Notes: generated by a model not told the origin, from the sequence alone. A stretch of 64,000 nt of DNA from Stieleria marina (GCA_007741555.1 CP036526.1:5704001-5768000), one strand, 5' to 3'. Shown: positions 19,531-29,450, numbered from the stretch's first letter. Translations and numbers: made by a program.

Positions 19531-19561
19531 GCGCCCGTGGCTAGCGCCCGTGGCTAGCGCC
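19531..19561. repeat. 13-bp tandem repeat in intergenic DNA
   Basis: The 13-base unit GCGCCCGTGGCTA occurs twice in a row and starts a third time (GCGCC). It lies between the 6-dehydrogenase stop and the epimerase start. It holds GCTAGC palindromes and continues into GCCAGCGGCT, forming an interrupted palindrome. It may be a copy of a dispersed intergenic repeat; only the tandem copies are visible here. Confidence 0.7.
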
Positions 19562-19581
19562 AGCGGCTGACAAGTGAGCCG

Positions 19582-20925
19582 CTAGGCCTTGAGTGTTTTT
19601 GTATCGCGGATTACCTGGGGCAAGCTGGCGGTCGCGTTGCGCGTGTCAACGATGAAAGTTGACCACTCGGCTAACTCGTTGATGTCTAAACATTCATGCC
19701 AGGTCGAAATCAGAACAAGGTCGTATTGGTTGATTGTCCCTTTGTCCCAGGACACGCTTGGCGTGCCCGCCCAGTGAGAATGCTCGCGTGATGGGCGGAT
19801 TACCGGCACGTAGGGATCGTGGTAGCTGACAGCTGCCCCCTGTGCAGCTAAACGATCCATCAGTTCGTACGATGGTGATTCGCGGTCATCGTCCACGTTG
19901 GGCTTGTAGGCGAGCCCAACCAGCAAGATCTTGCTGCCGTTAACAGATTTCTTTTGCTTATTCAATGCCTCTGCACATCGATGTACGACGTGGGCAGGCA
20001 TAGCACGATTGATCTCACCAGCGAGTTCGATGAATCGCGTGTGGACTCCATACTCGCGTGCTTTCCAGGTCAGGTAGAACGGGTCGATCGGAATGCAGTG
20101 TCCGCCCAGCCCCGGTCCCGGATAAAACGCCTTGAAACCAAACGGTTTGGTACTGGCCGCCTGAATGACTTCCCAGATATCGATTCCCATCGAATCGGCG
20201 ACGACTTTTAGTTCGTTAACCAGTCCGATGTTGACGCTGCGGTAAATGTTTTCCAGCAGCTTGGTCAGTTCCGCGACCTGAGTACTGCTAACCGGTACCA
20301 CCTGATCAAAAACGCTTCCATAGAGGGCTTCGCCAGCGGCAAGACACTGCGCAGTGTGACCGCCGACCACCTTAGGAATATTGGTCGCCGCGAATTCGGG
20401 ATTGCCTGGATCTTCACGTTCGGGCGAGTATACAACGTGAACATCGGTACCGACCTTGAATCCGGCAGCTTCAATTCGCGATACGATTTCTTCTTCGGTG
20501 GTGCCTGGATACGTAGTACTTTCCAAGCTGATCGTTTGACCGCTGCGAAGGTGCGGCAAAATTGCTTCGATTGTACTGATCACGTACGACAGATCGGGTT
20601 CAAAGTGATGATCCAGCGGGGTTGGAACGCACAGAATGATGGCGTCCATTTCTTTTAGGGTCGAGAAATCCGTGGTTGCCGACAATGCCCCGGCCTTGAC
20701 CTGATCTCTAATCAGTTCACCGTCAATGTGTTTGATGTAACTTTTACCACTGTTGATCGCGTCGACTTTCTTATCGTCGATGTCAAAACCGGTCGTGCGA
20801 TATCCGTCGCCAGAATAGGCCAACGCAAGCGGTAGACCGACGTAGCCGAGGCCGACGACCGCTATTTTTGCTTGATGGGAATCGACGAGTTCGTTAAGTT
20901 TTGAAGCAGATAGGGTATTTGTCAT
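19582..20925 (-). CDS. nucleotide-sugar 6-dehydrogenase, UDP-GlcNAc 6-dehydrogenase (WbpA/WecC-like)
   Basis: The protein has 447 residues from ATG at 20925; an in-frame TTG three codons upstream is less likely. The NAD site GLGYVGLPLALAY is near the N-terminus, and Cys277 in GPGLGGHCIPIDP is the catalytic thioester residue. It oxidises C6 of a UDP-sugar to the uronic acid with two NAD+. The sequence style and the downstream WlbA/B/C-like genes favour UDP-GlcNAc over UDP-glucose. It thus starts the diacetamido-uronic-acid branch. Confidence 0.92.
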   Translation of the reverse strand: MTNTLSASKLNELVDSHQAKIAVVGLGYVGLPLALAYSGDGYRTTGFDIDDKKVDAINSGKSYIKHIDGELIRDQVKAGALSATTDFSTLKEMDAIILCVPTPLDHHFEPDLSYVISTIEAILPHLRSGQTISLESTTYPGTTEEEIVSRIEAAGFKVGTDVHVVYSPEREDPGNPEFAATNIPKVVGGHTAQCLAAGEALYGSVFDQVVPVSSTQVAELTKLLENIYRSVNIGLVNELKVVADSMGIDIWEVIQAASTKPFGFKAFYPGPGLGGHCIPIDPFYLTWKAREYGVHTRFIELAGEINRAMPAHVVHRCAEALNKQKKSVNGSKILLVGLAYKPNVDDDRESPSYELMDRLAAQGAAVSYHDPYVPVIRPSREHSHWAGTPSVSWDKGTINQYDLVLISTWHECLDINELAEWSTFIVDTRNATASLPQVIRDTKTLKA

Positions 20926-21010
20926 GGTGAGCAAAAATAGTTACGAGGTGTCGGTTTCAATTCGGCTGGCTGGTTACGAAGTAGAGTCTTGAGTCGGCTC
21001 GCGTCACTAT

Positions 21011-23626
21011 TCACTGTGACAGAGCCTTGCGCAGGTCGTCTTGCGCGATCGACTTAATCATGCTGTCGAATCGTTTGTCACCGGGAATCACGGTTCGCCC
21101 GCGACTAGATTCCTTGCGAGCTTGGTCCGAACGATTTTGTTCACGGAGCCGGCGGATCAGCTTCAGGCGCAGCTCTGCGTCCGATGGACTTCGATCGATC
21201 GCGAGTCGATACTGTTTAAATGCTAGTTCGTGACGTTCCAACTTGTAAGCGATGTCGCCTTGCAAAGACAAACAAGCCGCTTTTTCCTCCAGCGAATTGC
21301 ACTTGTCGCAAGCCACAGCATCGAACGAATTAGCTAAATACTCGTTCGCCTGCTCTTGACCGGACTGCAATAAGTACCTTGACGCAAGGCGAATCGTTTC
21401 CGGCCGATCAGGAACAACCTCAGCAATGTTGATCTGATCGTGCAAACTGGCCAATTCAATCGCTTTTGTAGTCAAGCCACTTCGCTCCATGGCCGCCGTT
21501 CTCCATAATTTGGCTGCCAGTTCGTACTCATCTCGATTGGCAGCATATTGCCCCAGCAACAACAGAACAGCGGGGTTATTGCGATGAAGAACAAAGAGCT
21601 GCTCCAGCGACTTTTTCGATTGGCTCGAATCGGTTTGCAGAAAATCGAGGTACAGTTTTCCCGAACGTGCATTGACACCGAGCGGACGCACAGCAAGTGA
21701 CTGATGATATTTTGACAATGCACTGCTGTACTGTCTTCGCACGCTGGGCGATATTTGCATACTTCCTGACTTACGAGTGGCTGGTTTGGTCTCGTCGAAC
21801 AGCTGTGCCACTTCATCGGAAGTCTTTGGCCGCTTCTCATAGACTTCCGCCAAGCGAGCCTGCGAACGAAGGACACTTCCTAGAGCTTCCAATAGTTGCG
21901 GCTCGGGGCTGTCGCCCAGGTCTGACGCCAGCTTGATGGCCAAGCTATCCAGACCATCCGCATCGGTGCGCAAAGATTCGATCTGAAAATTCGCTGATCG
22001 GACCAACGACTCAATCCCTGCGTTGCGCCGGAGTGTCGGTAGATTCAAAATTGGCAGCGCAACTACCAGCAGTGCGACCACGACAAAAAGCGGTTTGCGC
22101 CAACGCCCTGCAAAAATCGTATTTTCAGCCGGCAGAATACCTGGGGTTCCGACCTTGTCGTCACTGCCCAACTGACGCGTCTCATCGCTCGAAGCATCGC
22201 GAGTCCGCACGGAGACGTGCCGAGTGATCGTCGCTGAATAAATTACAGCGACTAGCAATAGGTTAGCTGGCAACATCAATCCGCAATCAAAGAACTGCGA
22301 ACAGAGGATCACTCCTAAGATGTACCAACCAGCTGTTCGAAGACCTTGATCAATGGGGTCTGGTGATTCACGCAACTTAGTCAGTGATCGAACAATCAGA
22401 AACATGATGACTATTGCCAGAGCGACTCCCACGATCCCCTGCTCGACGAACAGTTCCAGCCAGAGATTGTCTGCGTGCTGCGCCCAGGTTTTCAAAACGC
22501 CTGACTGGTATGGCAAGTGAGAGAAAGCGTACGTGGACAGACCGGAACCAGCAGGCAGATAATTTACACCAGCTTCAAACCCATCTGGCCAAATCAGCAA
22601 ACGCCCATCGCTAGCAAACGTCCTAGCATCATCGCTAAAAAACTCGAATCGTTCAATGCTTTTCATGCTCAGTTTCATAGGCAACAAAAGGATTGCCGCC
22701 GCTATCGCCAGAGCAGCAGCCACTACTGGCAAGGTCGCCAAACCGCGCCGCTGGCGAACCCAGCCAAACGCAAGCAACGCTCCGAATAAGACGGATACAA
22801 TTCCACCGCGCGATCCACAAAGCAGCAAACCGCCAAGACAAATGACGGCACAAAAAACGCCGATCATCGAGTCACGATCACCCATCAATGACACCAGATC
22901 ATTGAATTCAAACTGTTCGTCATCTAGCTCTTGCCCCGCCAGCGCATTGATACGCCATGAAAGCAGGCCCAGACTGCACCCAAGACCAAGGTTCATGAAA
23001 AGGGCAGCGTTGTTCGGGTTCACGAATGTGCCGAAGGACGCGTATGAAAGGTCGTTGACGCTGTCGTAGAGGTCGGCCCCTGGGAAGACCAACCGTAGTA
23101 ATCCGTAGCCGACGTGAGCCGCAACGCCAAGCGCGACAACGTTCAGCAGAAGGATGATTCGTGCTCGAGTGCAAAAGGTCATCGTCGAGGCGAAAACGAT
23201 GCCGATGACTAAGGCAAGCATCGCGACGGCTTGACGCGAATCGTGGGGTGCGACGGAGATCGAGAACTTCGTGGGCATTTCGCTCGGCGGAACGATTCCG
23301 CTGAGCCACTGCGTGTAGGCCGTGTACGATCCGGGACTAAGCAGGCTGACGATTCCCGGTGCGATTGGCAGGGTTTGGAACCATGCAAAAAATAACCATG
23401 CGATTAACGGCAAGAGCAGCACGTGCTGGCGAAGCTGACCTTTGTTGGGCTGGTCCCAATAGGCAGCCAGCGATAACAGCGTGATCGCCACCGTCGCCAA
23501 TCCGATCAACAACTGCGTCCAGCGGAGGATTCCGCCAAAGTCTGCTGCAATCACAATCGGCAACACAGCCAACAGCGCGGCGGTACACCACACTAAGGTC
23601 GTTCGGATCGTGCTAATGAATTTCAA
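21011..23626 (-). CDS. O-antigen ligase/polymerase-like membrane protein with C-terminal TPR region
   Basis: This 871-residue protein starts at TTG. Residues 1 to about 470 hold some ten to twelve membrane segments. A large loop (LSTYAFSHLPYQSGVLKTWAQ followed by HADNLWLELFVEQG) matches the periplasmic loop of the Wzy_C/WaaL superfamily, including the His-x2-Asn-x5-Glu type pattern. A further membrane segment near 520 is followed by about 330 soluble residues with TPR-like helices (GDIAYKLERHELAFKQYRLA near the end). It probably polymerises or ligates the glycan, with the TPR part reaching into the periplasm to bind a partner or glycan. The final role is not determined. Confidence 0.85.
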   Translation of the reverse strand: MKFISTIRTTLVWCTAALLAVLPIVIAADFGGILRWTQLLIGLATVAITLLSLAAYWDQPNKGQLRQHVLLLPLIAWLFFAWFQTLPIAPGIVSLLSPGSYTAYTQWLSGIVPPSEMPTKFSISVAPHDSRQAVAMLALVIGIVFASTMTFCTRARIILLLNVVALGVAAHVGYGLLRLVFPGADLYDSVNDLSYASFGTFVNPNNAALFMNLGLGCSLGLLSWRINALAGQELDDEQFEFNDLVSLMGDRDSMIGVFCAVICLGGLLLCGSRGGIVSVLFGALLAFGWVRQRRGLATLPVVAAALAIAAAILLLPMKLSMKSIERFEFFSDDARTFASDGRLLIWPDGFEAGVNYLPAGSGLSTYAFSHLPYQSGVLKTWAQHADNLWLELFVEQGIVGVALAIVIMFLIVRSLTKLRESPDPIDQGLRTAGWYILGVILCSQFFDCGLMLPANLLLVAVIYSATITRHVSVRTRDASSDETRQLGSDDKVGTPGILPAENTIFAGRWRKPLFVVVALLVVALPILNLPTLRRNAGIESLVRSANFQIESLRTDADGLDSLAIKLASDLGDSPEPQLLEALGSVLRSQARLAEVYEKRPKTSDEVAQLFDETKPATRKSGSMQISPSVRRQYSSALSKYHQSLAVRPLGVNARSGKLYLDFLQTDSSQSKKSLEQLFVLHRNNPAVLLLLGQYAANRDEYELAAKLWRTAAMERSGLTTKAIELASLHDQINIAEVVPDRPETIRLASRYLLQSGQEQANEYLANSFDAVACDKCNSLEEKAACLSLQGDIAYKLERHELAFKQYRLAIDRSPSDAELRLKLIRRLREQNRSDQARKESSRGRTVIPGDKRFDSMIKSIAQDDLRKALSQ

Positions 23627-23658
23627 TTTACCGTCAAATCCGTCATGTCAATCTTGAA

Positions 23659-24663
23659 CTATCGACCAACCACGGGAAGGCTTGATTGCGTGATCGCTAC
23701 AAGGTCTGCTTGCACCATCAACTTGGCAACTTCGGGGCCGCCTACGCTGGCTCGCCAATCCAGTTGCTTGTTTGCTTTTGCCGCGTCACCTACCAGACGC
23801 GACACTTCCGCAGGACGCATGTATCGCAAATCCTGCTCGATGTGGTCTCGCCAATTCAGGCCGACCGATTCAAACGCGGCCGACAAAAAATCTCGCACGC
23901 TATGCTGTTGACCAGTCGCCAACACAAAGTCATCGGGCGTCTCTTGCTGCAGGATTCGCCACATCGCATCGACATACTCCGGGGCGTAACCCCAGTCACG
24001 TTTGCCATCCAAGTTGCCCAAGGACAGCTTGTCTTGTTGCCCGAGCTTGATCGCTGCAGCCGCTTTGGTGATCTTTCGTGTCACAAATGATTCACCGCGA
24101 CGAGGTGATTCGTGGTTGTAGCAAATCGCGTTGGTCGCAAAGATGCCGAAAGATTCACGGTAGAGAGCCACCATTTGTGTCGCGAATGCTTTTGCAATTC
24201 CGTAGGGCGTCACAGGACGCATGGGGGTCGCTTCATTTTGAGGCGATTCGTTTGGACGCCCGAAAATTTCGCTGCTACTGATGTGAAGCGTCCGCGGCTG
24301 CTTTTCTAGATCGCGAACGATTTCCAGCAACTTCAGGGTGCCCATTGCAGTGAATTGGCAAGTTGTTTCGGGGATGTCGAAGCTCGCTCCCACATGTGAT
24401 TGCCCAGCGAGGTGATAAAGTTCGTCCGGCTGAGTCTTGACCATGATCCGCCGGATGGTCGTCGTATCATCCAAGTCGGCGTAGTGCAGGAAGAGCTGTC
24501 GATCATAGATGTTCTTGTCATGAAAAAGACCATCAAGTCTTGTCCGGACCGTCGAACTGCTGCGACGAACGATTCCGTGAACGAGGTAGCCTTTCTTCAG
24601 CAACAACTCCGTTAGATAGGAGCCGTCCTGGCCAGTGATTCCGGTAATGAGTGCGGTTGGCAT
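23659..24663 (-). CDS. gmd: GDP-mannose 4,6-dehydratase
   Basis: This 334-residue SDR has the Gmd-specific N-terminus ALITGITGQDGSYL, the RRSSS patch that binds NADP, and the YGIAK catalytic pair. NHESPRRGESFVTRKIT is diagnostic for the family. It makes GDP-4-keto-6-deoxymannose, precursor of GDP-fucose, GDP-rhamnose or GDP-perosamine. No matching reductase or aminotransferase gene (fcl, rmd or per) is adjacent, so the final sugar depends on a gene elsewhere. It is the most upstream recognisable member of the minus-strand glycan locus. Confidence 0.95.
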   Translation of the reverse strand: MPTALITGITGQDGSYLTELLLKKGYLVHGIVRRSSSTVRTRLDGLFHDKNIYDRQLFLHYADLDDTTTIRRIMVKTQPDELYHLAGQSHVGASFDIPETTCQFTAMGTLKLLEIVRDLEKQPRTLHISSSEIFGRPNESPQNEATPMRPVTPYGIAKAFATQMVALYRESFGIFATNAICYNHESPRRGESFVTRKITKAAAAIKLGQQDKLSLGNLDGKRDWGYAPEYVDAMWRILQQETPDDFVLATGQQHSVRDFLSAAFESVGLNWRDHIEQDLRYMRPAEVSRLVGDAAKANKQLDWRASVGGPEVAKLMVQADLVAITQSSLPVVGR

Positions 24664-25202
24664 CTAGATGCGAATCATTAGTAATCAATTCATCAGTGAT
24701 CACTGCGAGGTCGAGAACTTGGACGGAGTGGCCAAACGATCAAACTTCGCTACAAAGCAAACTTTACAAAAAGGGGCCTGTCAGCGCGGACTTCGTCCAC
24801 TTGGGTGGCAGCCCAAATCGAGTTTTCATGTATTGCGTGGGTCTCATTCGGGACCGAACGTCCCGCCGGAAACCCTCCGAAGTCGAGCGACTTCCGATTC
24901 TCAGCATGATCCGGCCGTCAGAATATGACAAGTTCAATCGATCGCTTTGACAGGTTGAGTCGTACAGCAAACCGCACAACCCTCCCAAACCGCCTGACCT
25001 CTTCAGTCACGTGAACTTGGGCGCAGCTTTTCTCGCCGAACACAACGACGAGCTGCCGACTCCCTCTGGGGGAGCGAGGGGCAGGCACCCCCTCTTGATT
25101 GCCAGCCAGGTAATAAAAGAACAGCCGCCACGACCTGCTTCCGCAGCGAACCGCCAGCAGCCCATCCAGCAACAACCGGTTCGCCAGCAGCTTGGTCGCA
25201 AT
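24664..25202. other. 539-bp intergenic stretch
   Basis: No gene is supported. On the minus strand the frame of thiL continues open for about 90 codons after the thiL stop, but it resembles no protein and has no plausible start. A GC-rich block near 25060-25100 contains GGGGTGCCTGCCCC on the minus strand, an interrupted palindrome. The stretch should contain the gmd promoter and perhaps a thiL terminator. I cannot point to either. Confidence 0.5.
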
Positions 25203-26132
25203 CTAGTGCGAGTAGCCCTGCGGCGACAACCGTGTGAACTTACCGGCCTTTCGCTTCCACAGTCCGGTTCGCCCGACGACGCTACCGATTTGGGTCAGCT
25301 CAACACCCAGATCGGCTTCCAAAATCCTGTCCGCGTCTGCTTGGCTAAGCGTGAAAATTAGCTCGAAATCTTCGCCATCCGACCAAGCGTGCTCCCAGGG
25401 CGTGCGACCGGAATCCTGTGCCATCACGATGGCATCGTCGTGAATCGGGATCGTTTCGACACTTAGCTCCGCCCCCACGTGACTGGACGCACAAAGCCGA
25501 TCGAGATCGAGCGACAGACCATCGCTGATATCGATCGCAGCGTGCACATCGACCAGTTCGCGAAGCTTGGTGGCCAAATCGATTCGAGGCTGCGGCCTGA
25601 GATGCCGCCCGCGCAGACTGCCACCGACGAATCCGCTGACCAAAATCGCGTCACCTTCCTGAGCTCCGCTGCGTAGCCAAGCAGCCCCAGCTGGCACATC
25701 GCCCAACAGCGTCACGCTGACTGACAACGGACCGTTGTAAGTAGAAAGGTCGCCGCCAGCGATCGCGATCTGAAATTCACGGGCGATCTCAAAGATGCCT
25801 TCGTAGACTTCGCCCGCGATCCGAGTCGCATTTTTGTCGGGCAATGCCAAAGTCACGAGAGCCGACGTCGGAGTCGCGCCCATCGCCGCGATATCGCTCA
25901 AGTTAATCGCGACCGATTTGTAACCCACGTCGGCGAGCGAATGTTCTGCCGAAACGAAATCGACGCCATCGATGATCTGATCCGTGCAAGCAACCAACTG
26001 CCGCTCAGCGGGACTGCCCGCAGCGTCGGTCACTGCAGCATCAATGACGGCGGCATCGTCGCCAATTCCAACGGCAACCTGAGGAAGCGAACGGCAGCGG
26101 CCGCGCAGATAAGACAGAAAAGAATGTTCCAT
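25203..26132 (-). CDS. thiL: thiamine-monophosphate kinase
   Basis: This 309-residue protein has VGIGDDAAVID near residue 25, the ThiL nucleotide and metal site, then MGATPTSALVTL, DISDGLSLDLDRLC and DGEDFELIFTL in the family order. It phosphorylates thiamine monophosphate to thiamine diphosphate, the last step of cofactor synthesis. It is divergent from the aldehyde dehydrogenase gene and is not part of the glycan locus. Confidence 0.93.
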   Translation of the reverse strand: MEHSFLSYLRGRCRSLPQVAVGIGDDAAVIDAAVTDAAGSPAERQLVACTDQIIDGVDFVSAEHSLADVGYKSVAINLSDIAAMGATPTSALVTLALPDKNATRIAGEVYEGIFEIAREFQIAIAGGDLSTYNGPLSVSVTLLGDVPAGAAWLRSGAQEGDAILVSGFVGGSLRGRHLRPQPRIDLATKLRELVDVHAAIDISDGLSLDLDRLCASSHVGAELSVETIPIHDDAIVMAQDSGRTPWEHAWSDGEDFELIFTLSQADADRILEADLGVELTQIGSVVGRTGLWKRKAGKFTRLSPQGYSH

Positions 26133-26444
26133 AAACCCTGGTCCCTAACGAACCAAACTGAGACCCGAATTCGACTAAACGAGCTGCGGGCAAAACCACG
26201 CACACTTCGCCTCCGGCCGCTTCGACCGGTGCCAACCAGGCAAACCAAACGCCGGCCGGACACATCGAAGGCTAGACGATGACAACTCAATCGACAATCG
26301 CGGCAGCAACCGGGGCAGCGCACTTTGCAATGGCTTTTGCCGGTGCTCGCGCGATCGACACGACCGAACAAACACTCTGAAAACTACGCTACAATACTGG
26401 GCCGAGGACTCGTCTGATTTTTCTTCCCAAAATGAAGGTTTGCC
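26133..26444. other. 312-bp divergent intergenic region
   Basis: It separates thiL (minus) from the aldehyde dehydrogenase gene (plus) and must carry both promoters. A possible -10 element TACAAT is at 26390-26395 on the plus strand, but no good -35 box stands 17 bases before it. Small open frames here are out of register with any known protein. Confidence 0.5.
26390..26395 (+). promoter_or_regulatory. possible -10 element for the aldehyde dehydrogenase gene
   Basis: TACAAT lies 50 bases before the ATG. The expected -35 position reads AACAAA, which is a poor match, so this is only a candidate. A GAAGG ribosome binding site follows close to the ATG. Confidence 0.3.
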
Positions 26445-27914
26445 ATGTCGACCATCGCTTCTACTGCCCCCGACATTGAGATCACCGAAACCGAGTGCTT
26501 CATCGACGGAAAATGGCTACCGGCGGTGAGCGGAAAGACGTTCGCTTCGATCAACCCGGCCACGGAAGAGGAAATTTGCCAAGTCGCCGAAGGCGATGCC
26601 GAGGATGTTGACTTGGCGGCCAAAGCGGCGCGCCATGCGTTCGAGCAAGGCCCTTGGTCCAAAATGGATGCCCGTGATCGCGGCCGACTGATGTACCAGT
26701 TGGCCGACCGTATGGAATCGGAACTCGAACACCTGGCGAGACTTGAGACGCTGGACAATGGCAAACCGTTTAGCGAAAGCAGCACCGCCGATTTGCCGCT
26801 GGCGATCGACTGCTTGAGGTACTACGCCGGCTACGCCGACAAAATCCACGGCAAGACAATTCCCATCCGCGGCAACCATCTTTGCTACACCAAGTCCGAA
26901 CCGGTCGGAGTTGCAGGGCAAATCATTCCGTGGAACTTCCCCATCTTGATGGCCGCTTGGAAATGGGGACCAGCACTGGCAGCGGGCTGCACGATCGTAA
27001 TGAAACCCGCCGAGCAGACTCCGTTGACCTGTCTGCGAATGGCTCAGCTGGCCAAAGAAGTCGGCATCCCCCACGGCGTAATCAATATCGTACCAGGCTT
27101 TGGCCCGACCGCCGGTGCCGCGTGCGTCAAGCATCCGTTGATCGACAAAATTGCGTTCACTGGCGAACACCGCACGGCACAAATCATCACGCGAGATTCG
27201 GCTGACACACTGAAGCGACTGACATTCGAGTTGGGCGGCAAAAGCCCCAACGTTGTTTTCGCCGACGCAGATCTGGACGCCGCCGCACATGGTGCCTACA
27301 TCGGGCTGTTCCTCAATCAGGGCCAATGCTGCTGTGCAGGCAGTCGCCTGTTCGTCGAAAGTAGCGTGCACGATGAGTTCTTAGAAAAACTACAAGCGTT
27401 GACCGAAAAACGAAAAGTAGGCGACCCTTTCGCCGCGGACACTCAGCAAGGCCCGCAGGTCGACCAAGCTCAGTTTGACAAGATCATGTCCTACGTCGAC
27501 AAAGGACGCGACGAGGGTGCAAAATGCATCACCGGCGGCAAACGAGTTGGCGACAAAGGCTACTTCATCGCTCCGACGATTTTTGACAATGTGAAAGACG
27601 ACATGTCGATCGCCACCGACGAAATCTTCGGGCCGGTACTCAGCGTGCTAACGTTTGACGACAAGGAAGAAATGATCAAACGAGCCAACAACACCATGTT
27701 CGGCCTCGCCGCCGCAGTTTGGACGCGAGATCTTTCGACGGCACACGACTACGCTTCACGTGTTCGCGCGGGAACCGTGTGGGTCAACTGCTACGATGTG
27801 TTCGATGCCGCTGCACCATTCGGCGGTTTCAAAATGAGCGGCCACGGTCGTGAGCTTGGCGAAGAAGGACTGCGAGCGTACACCGAAAACAAAACCGTCA
27901 CGATCGCTCTGTAA
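26445..27914 (+). CDS. aldehyde dehydrogenase family protein
   Basis: This 489-residue NAD(P)-dependent aldehyde dehydrogenase resembles the ALDH1/2 group. Cys296 in GQCCCAGSR is the expected nucleophile, Glu262 in ELGGKSP the general base, and PWNFP gives the conserved Asn. It oxidises an aldehyde to the acid; the substrate is unknown. One oddity is that the usual GSTEVG turn of the coenzyme site reads GEHRTA (in [11 protein letters not shown]), so the loop that contacts the NAD pyrophosphate is unusual. The ATG has a good GAAGG site. No pathway partner is adjacent. Confidence 0.93.
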   Translation: MSTIASTAPDIEITETECFIDGKWLPAVSGKTFASINPATEEEICQVAEGDAEDVDLAAKAARHAFEQGPWSKMDARDRGRLMYQLADRMESELEHLARLETLDNGKPFSESSTADLPLAIDCLRYYAGYADKIHGKTIPIRGNHLCYTKSEPVGVAGQIIPWNFPILMAAWKWGPALAAGCTIVMKPAEQTPLTCLRMAQLAKEVGIPHGVINIVPGFGPTAGAACVKHPLIDKIAFTGEHRTAQIITRDSADTLKRLTFELGGKSPNVVFADADLDAAAHGAYIGLFLNQGQCCCAGSRLFVESSVHDEFLEKLQALTEKRKVGDPFAADTQQGPQVDQAQFDKIMSYVDKGRDEGAKCITGGKRVGDKGYFIAPTIFDNVKDDMSIATDEIFGPVLSVLTFDDKEEMIKRANNTMFGLAAAVWTRDLSTAHDYASRVRAGTVWVNCYDVFDAAAPFGGFKMSGHGRELGEEGLRAYTENKTVTIAL

Positions 27915-28013
27915 GCAATCGCTCACCAACCACTCCGCCGGCAGACCAACTACTGGCAACAAACTCGTCACAGCAACCTTCGACCATGAAACCCCCGCTC
28001 GAAAGCAATCGCT

Positions 28014-29450
28014 TTGATTGACGAATCCGTCCAACAAGTCGCGGCGAACCAGATTCAGTGGCTCACTCAGTTGCCTTGGCTGCTGATGCTGCTGGCTGCA
28101 TTTCCGATGATCGCGGCCGGTTTTCGCATGAAGATCTACCCGACGCGGGCCTGGATCTTCTTGCTGACCGCTGGGATCGTAGCGAGTCTGATCAATGTGT
28201 TTAGTCCGCAGTTTGTTGTCGCAGTCGTCGCGATCGATTTGCTGATCGTGATCGTCGCGGCGATTGATTTCCTGCTGCTGTATCTTTCAACCAATCAAGG
28301 GATCGAAGCGACGCGAACGATCGCGCGAACCTGTTCCCTGGGCGTGCCCGTTCCAAGCGAAGTGACGATCGAAAACCGAACGGCGCTGACTCTGATCGGC
28401 GCCGTTCGCGACGACCTGCCCGAACAATTCAAAGCCAGTCCACCCGAGCACGCTTTGCGTTTGCCCCCGATGGGTCGCATGACGGCGCATCGCAAACTTA
28501 CTCCCGGACGACGAGGTGCGTTTTCGCTCGAAAAAATCTACCTGCGGTTCACCAGCCCCGTACGGCTCTGGAATCGGCACCTTGCGATCGACGCGCACGA
28601 CCAACTGAATGTCTATCCGGACATGAAACAACTGTCCGACTACGCCCTGCTGGCCCGAACCAATCGCCTGAGCTTGATCGGCGTGCGGCGGACACGGCGA
28701 ATTGGACAGGACAGTGATTTCGAACGACTGCGCGACTACAGTCGCGACGACAACTATCGACACATCGATTGGCGAAGCACTGCCCGTCGCCGCAAGCTTA
28801 CGGTTCGTCAGTTCCAGAGCGACCAAAGTCAACGAGTGATTTTCTTGCTCGATTGCGGGCGGATGATGACCAACGAACGCGACGGCTACTCGTTGCTGGA
28901 TCATGCCCTGAACGCGACGTTGATGATGGCCTACGTCGCGCTTTCTCAAGGCGACTCCGTGGGAATGCTTTGCTTCTCCGATACGATTCACGCCTACATT
29001 CCGCCTCGCGGTGGCAAGAGCCAGATGAATCGATTGATCCAAGCGGGGTTTGACCAGTTTCCACGGTTGGTCGAGTCCCGTTACGACCAGGCATTTCTGT
29101 ATTTATCGGGACACTGCAAACAGCGCTCGCTGGTTGTACTGGCCACGAATGTGATCGACGAAGTCAACGCAAACTCGGTCGTCGATTACTTGACCAACAT
29201 CAACGGCCAACACCTACCTCTTGGCGTCCTGTTGCGAGATCGCGAAATGTTTGAAGCAGCCGAATCACCCGACGGTGACCCGCTAAACATGTACCGCGCC
29301 GCGGCAGCAGCAGACATTTTGCTGTGGCGAAACCAAGTTCTAAAAGACTTGGAGCATCGCGGCGTCTTGATCGTCGACGCGTTTCCAGACGAACTGACTG
29401 CACCACTGGTCAACCAGTACCTGGAAGTCAAAGCCAAGCACCTGCTGTAG
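28014..29450 (+). CDS. DUF58 domain protein
   Basis: The protein has up to 478 residues. It has two or three N-terminal membrane segments (to about residue 90), a beta-rich region, and the DUF58 core RLRDYSRDDNYRHIDWRSTAR at about 240-260, followed by a von Willebrand A-like fold beginning RVIFLLDCGRMM. Such proteins usually accompany MoxR AAA ATPases in cell-envelope or stress systems; no moxR is next to it here. The marked start is TTG. ATG at about 28086, inside the first membrane segment, is an alternative. A short ATG frame at 27986 ends just upstream. Confidence 0.88.
   Translation: MIDESVQQVAANQIQWLTQLPWLLMLLAAFPMIAAGFRMKIYPTRAWIFLLTAGIVASLINVFSPQFVVAVVAIDLLIVIVAAIDFLLLYLSTNQGIEATRTIARTCSLGVPVPSEVTIENRTALTLIGAVRDDLPEQFKASPPEHALRLPPMGRMTAHRKLTPGRRGAFSLEKIYLRFTSPVRLWNRHLAIDAHDQLNVYPDMKQLSDYALLARTNRLSLIGVRRTRRIGQDSDFERLRDYSRDDNYRHIDWRSTARRRKLTVRQFQSDQSQRVIFLLDCGRMMTNERDGYSLLDHALNATLMMAYVALSQGDSVGMLCFSDTIHAYIPPRGGKSQMNRLIQAGFDQFPRLVESRYDQAFLYLSGHCKQRSLVVLATNVIDEVNANSVVDYLTNINGQHLPLGVLLRDREMFEAAESPDGDPLNMYRAAAAADILLWRNQVLKDLEHRGVLIVDAFPDELTAPLVNQYLEVKAKHLL

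Noticed and set aside
1-24663. PEP-CTERM/exosortase type glycan locus
   Set aside because: Asparagine synthase and deacetylase genes are shared with such loci, but no exosortase or PEP-CTERM protein is in the window.
24918-25175. Possible gene after thiL on the minus strand
   Set aside because: The frame continues the thiL frame beyond its stop, has no good start or motif, and includes a palindromic GC-rich block.
26517-27371. 284-codon minus-strand frame opposite the aldehyde dehydrogenase
   Set aside because: It is a complementary-strand artefact of a gene with clear ALDH motifs.
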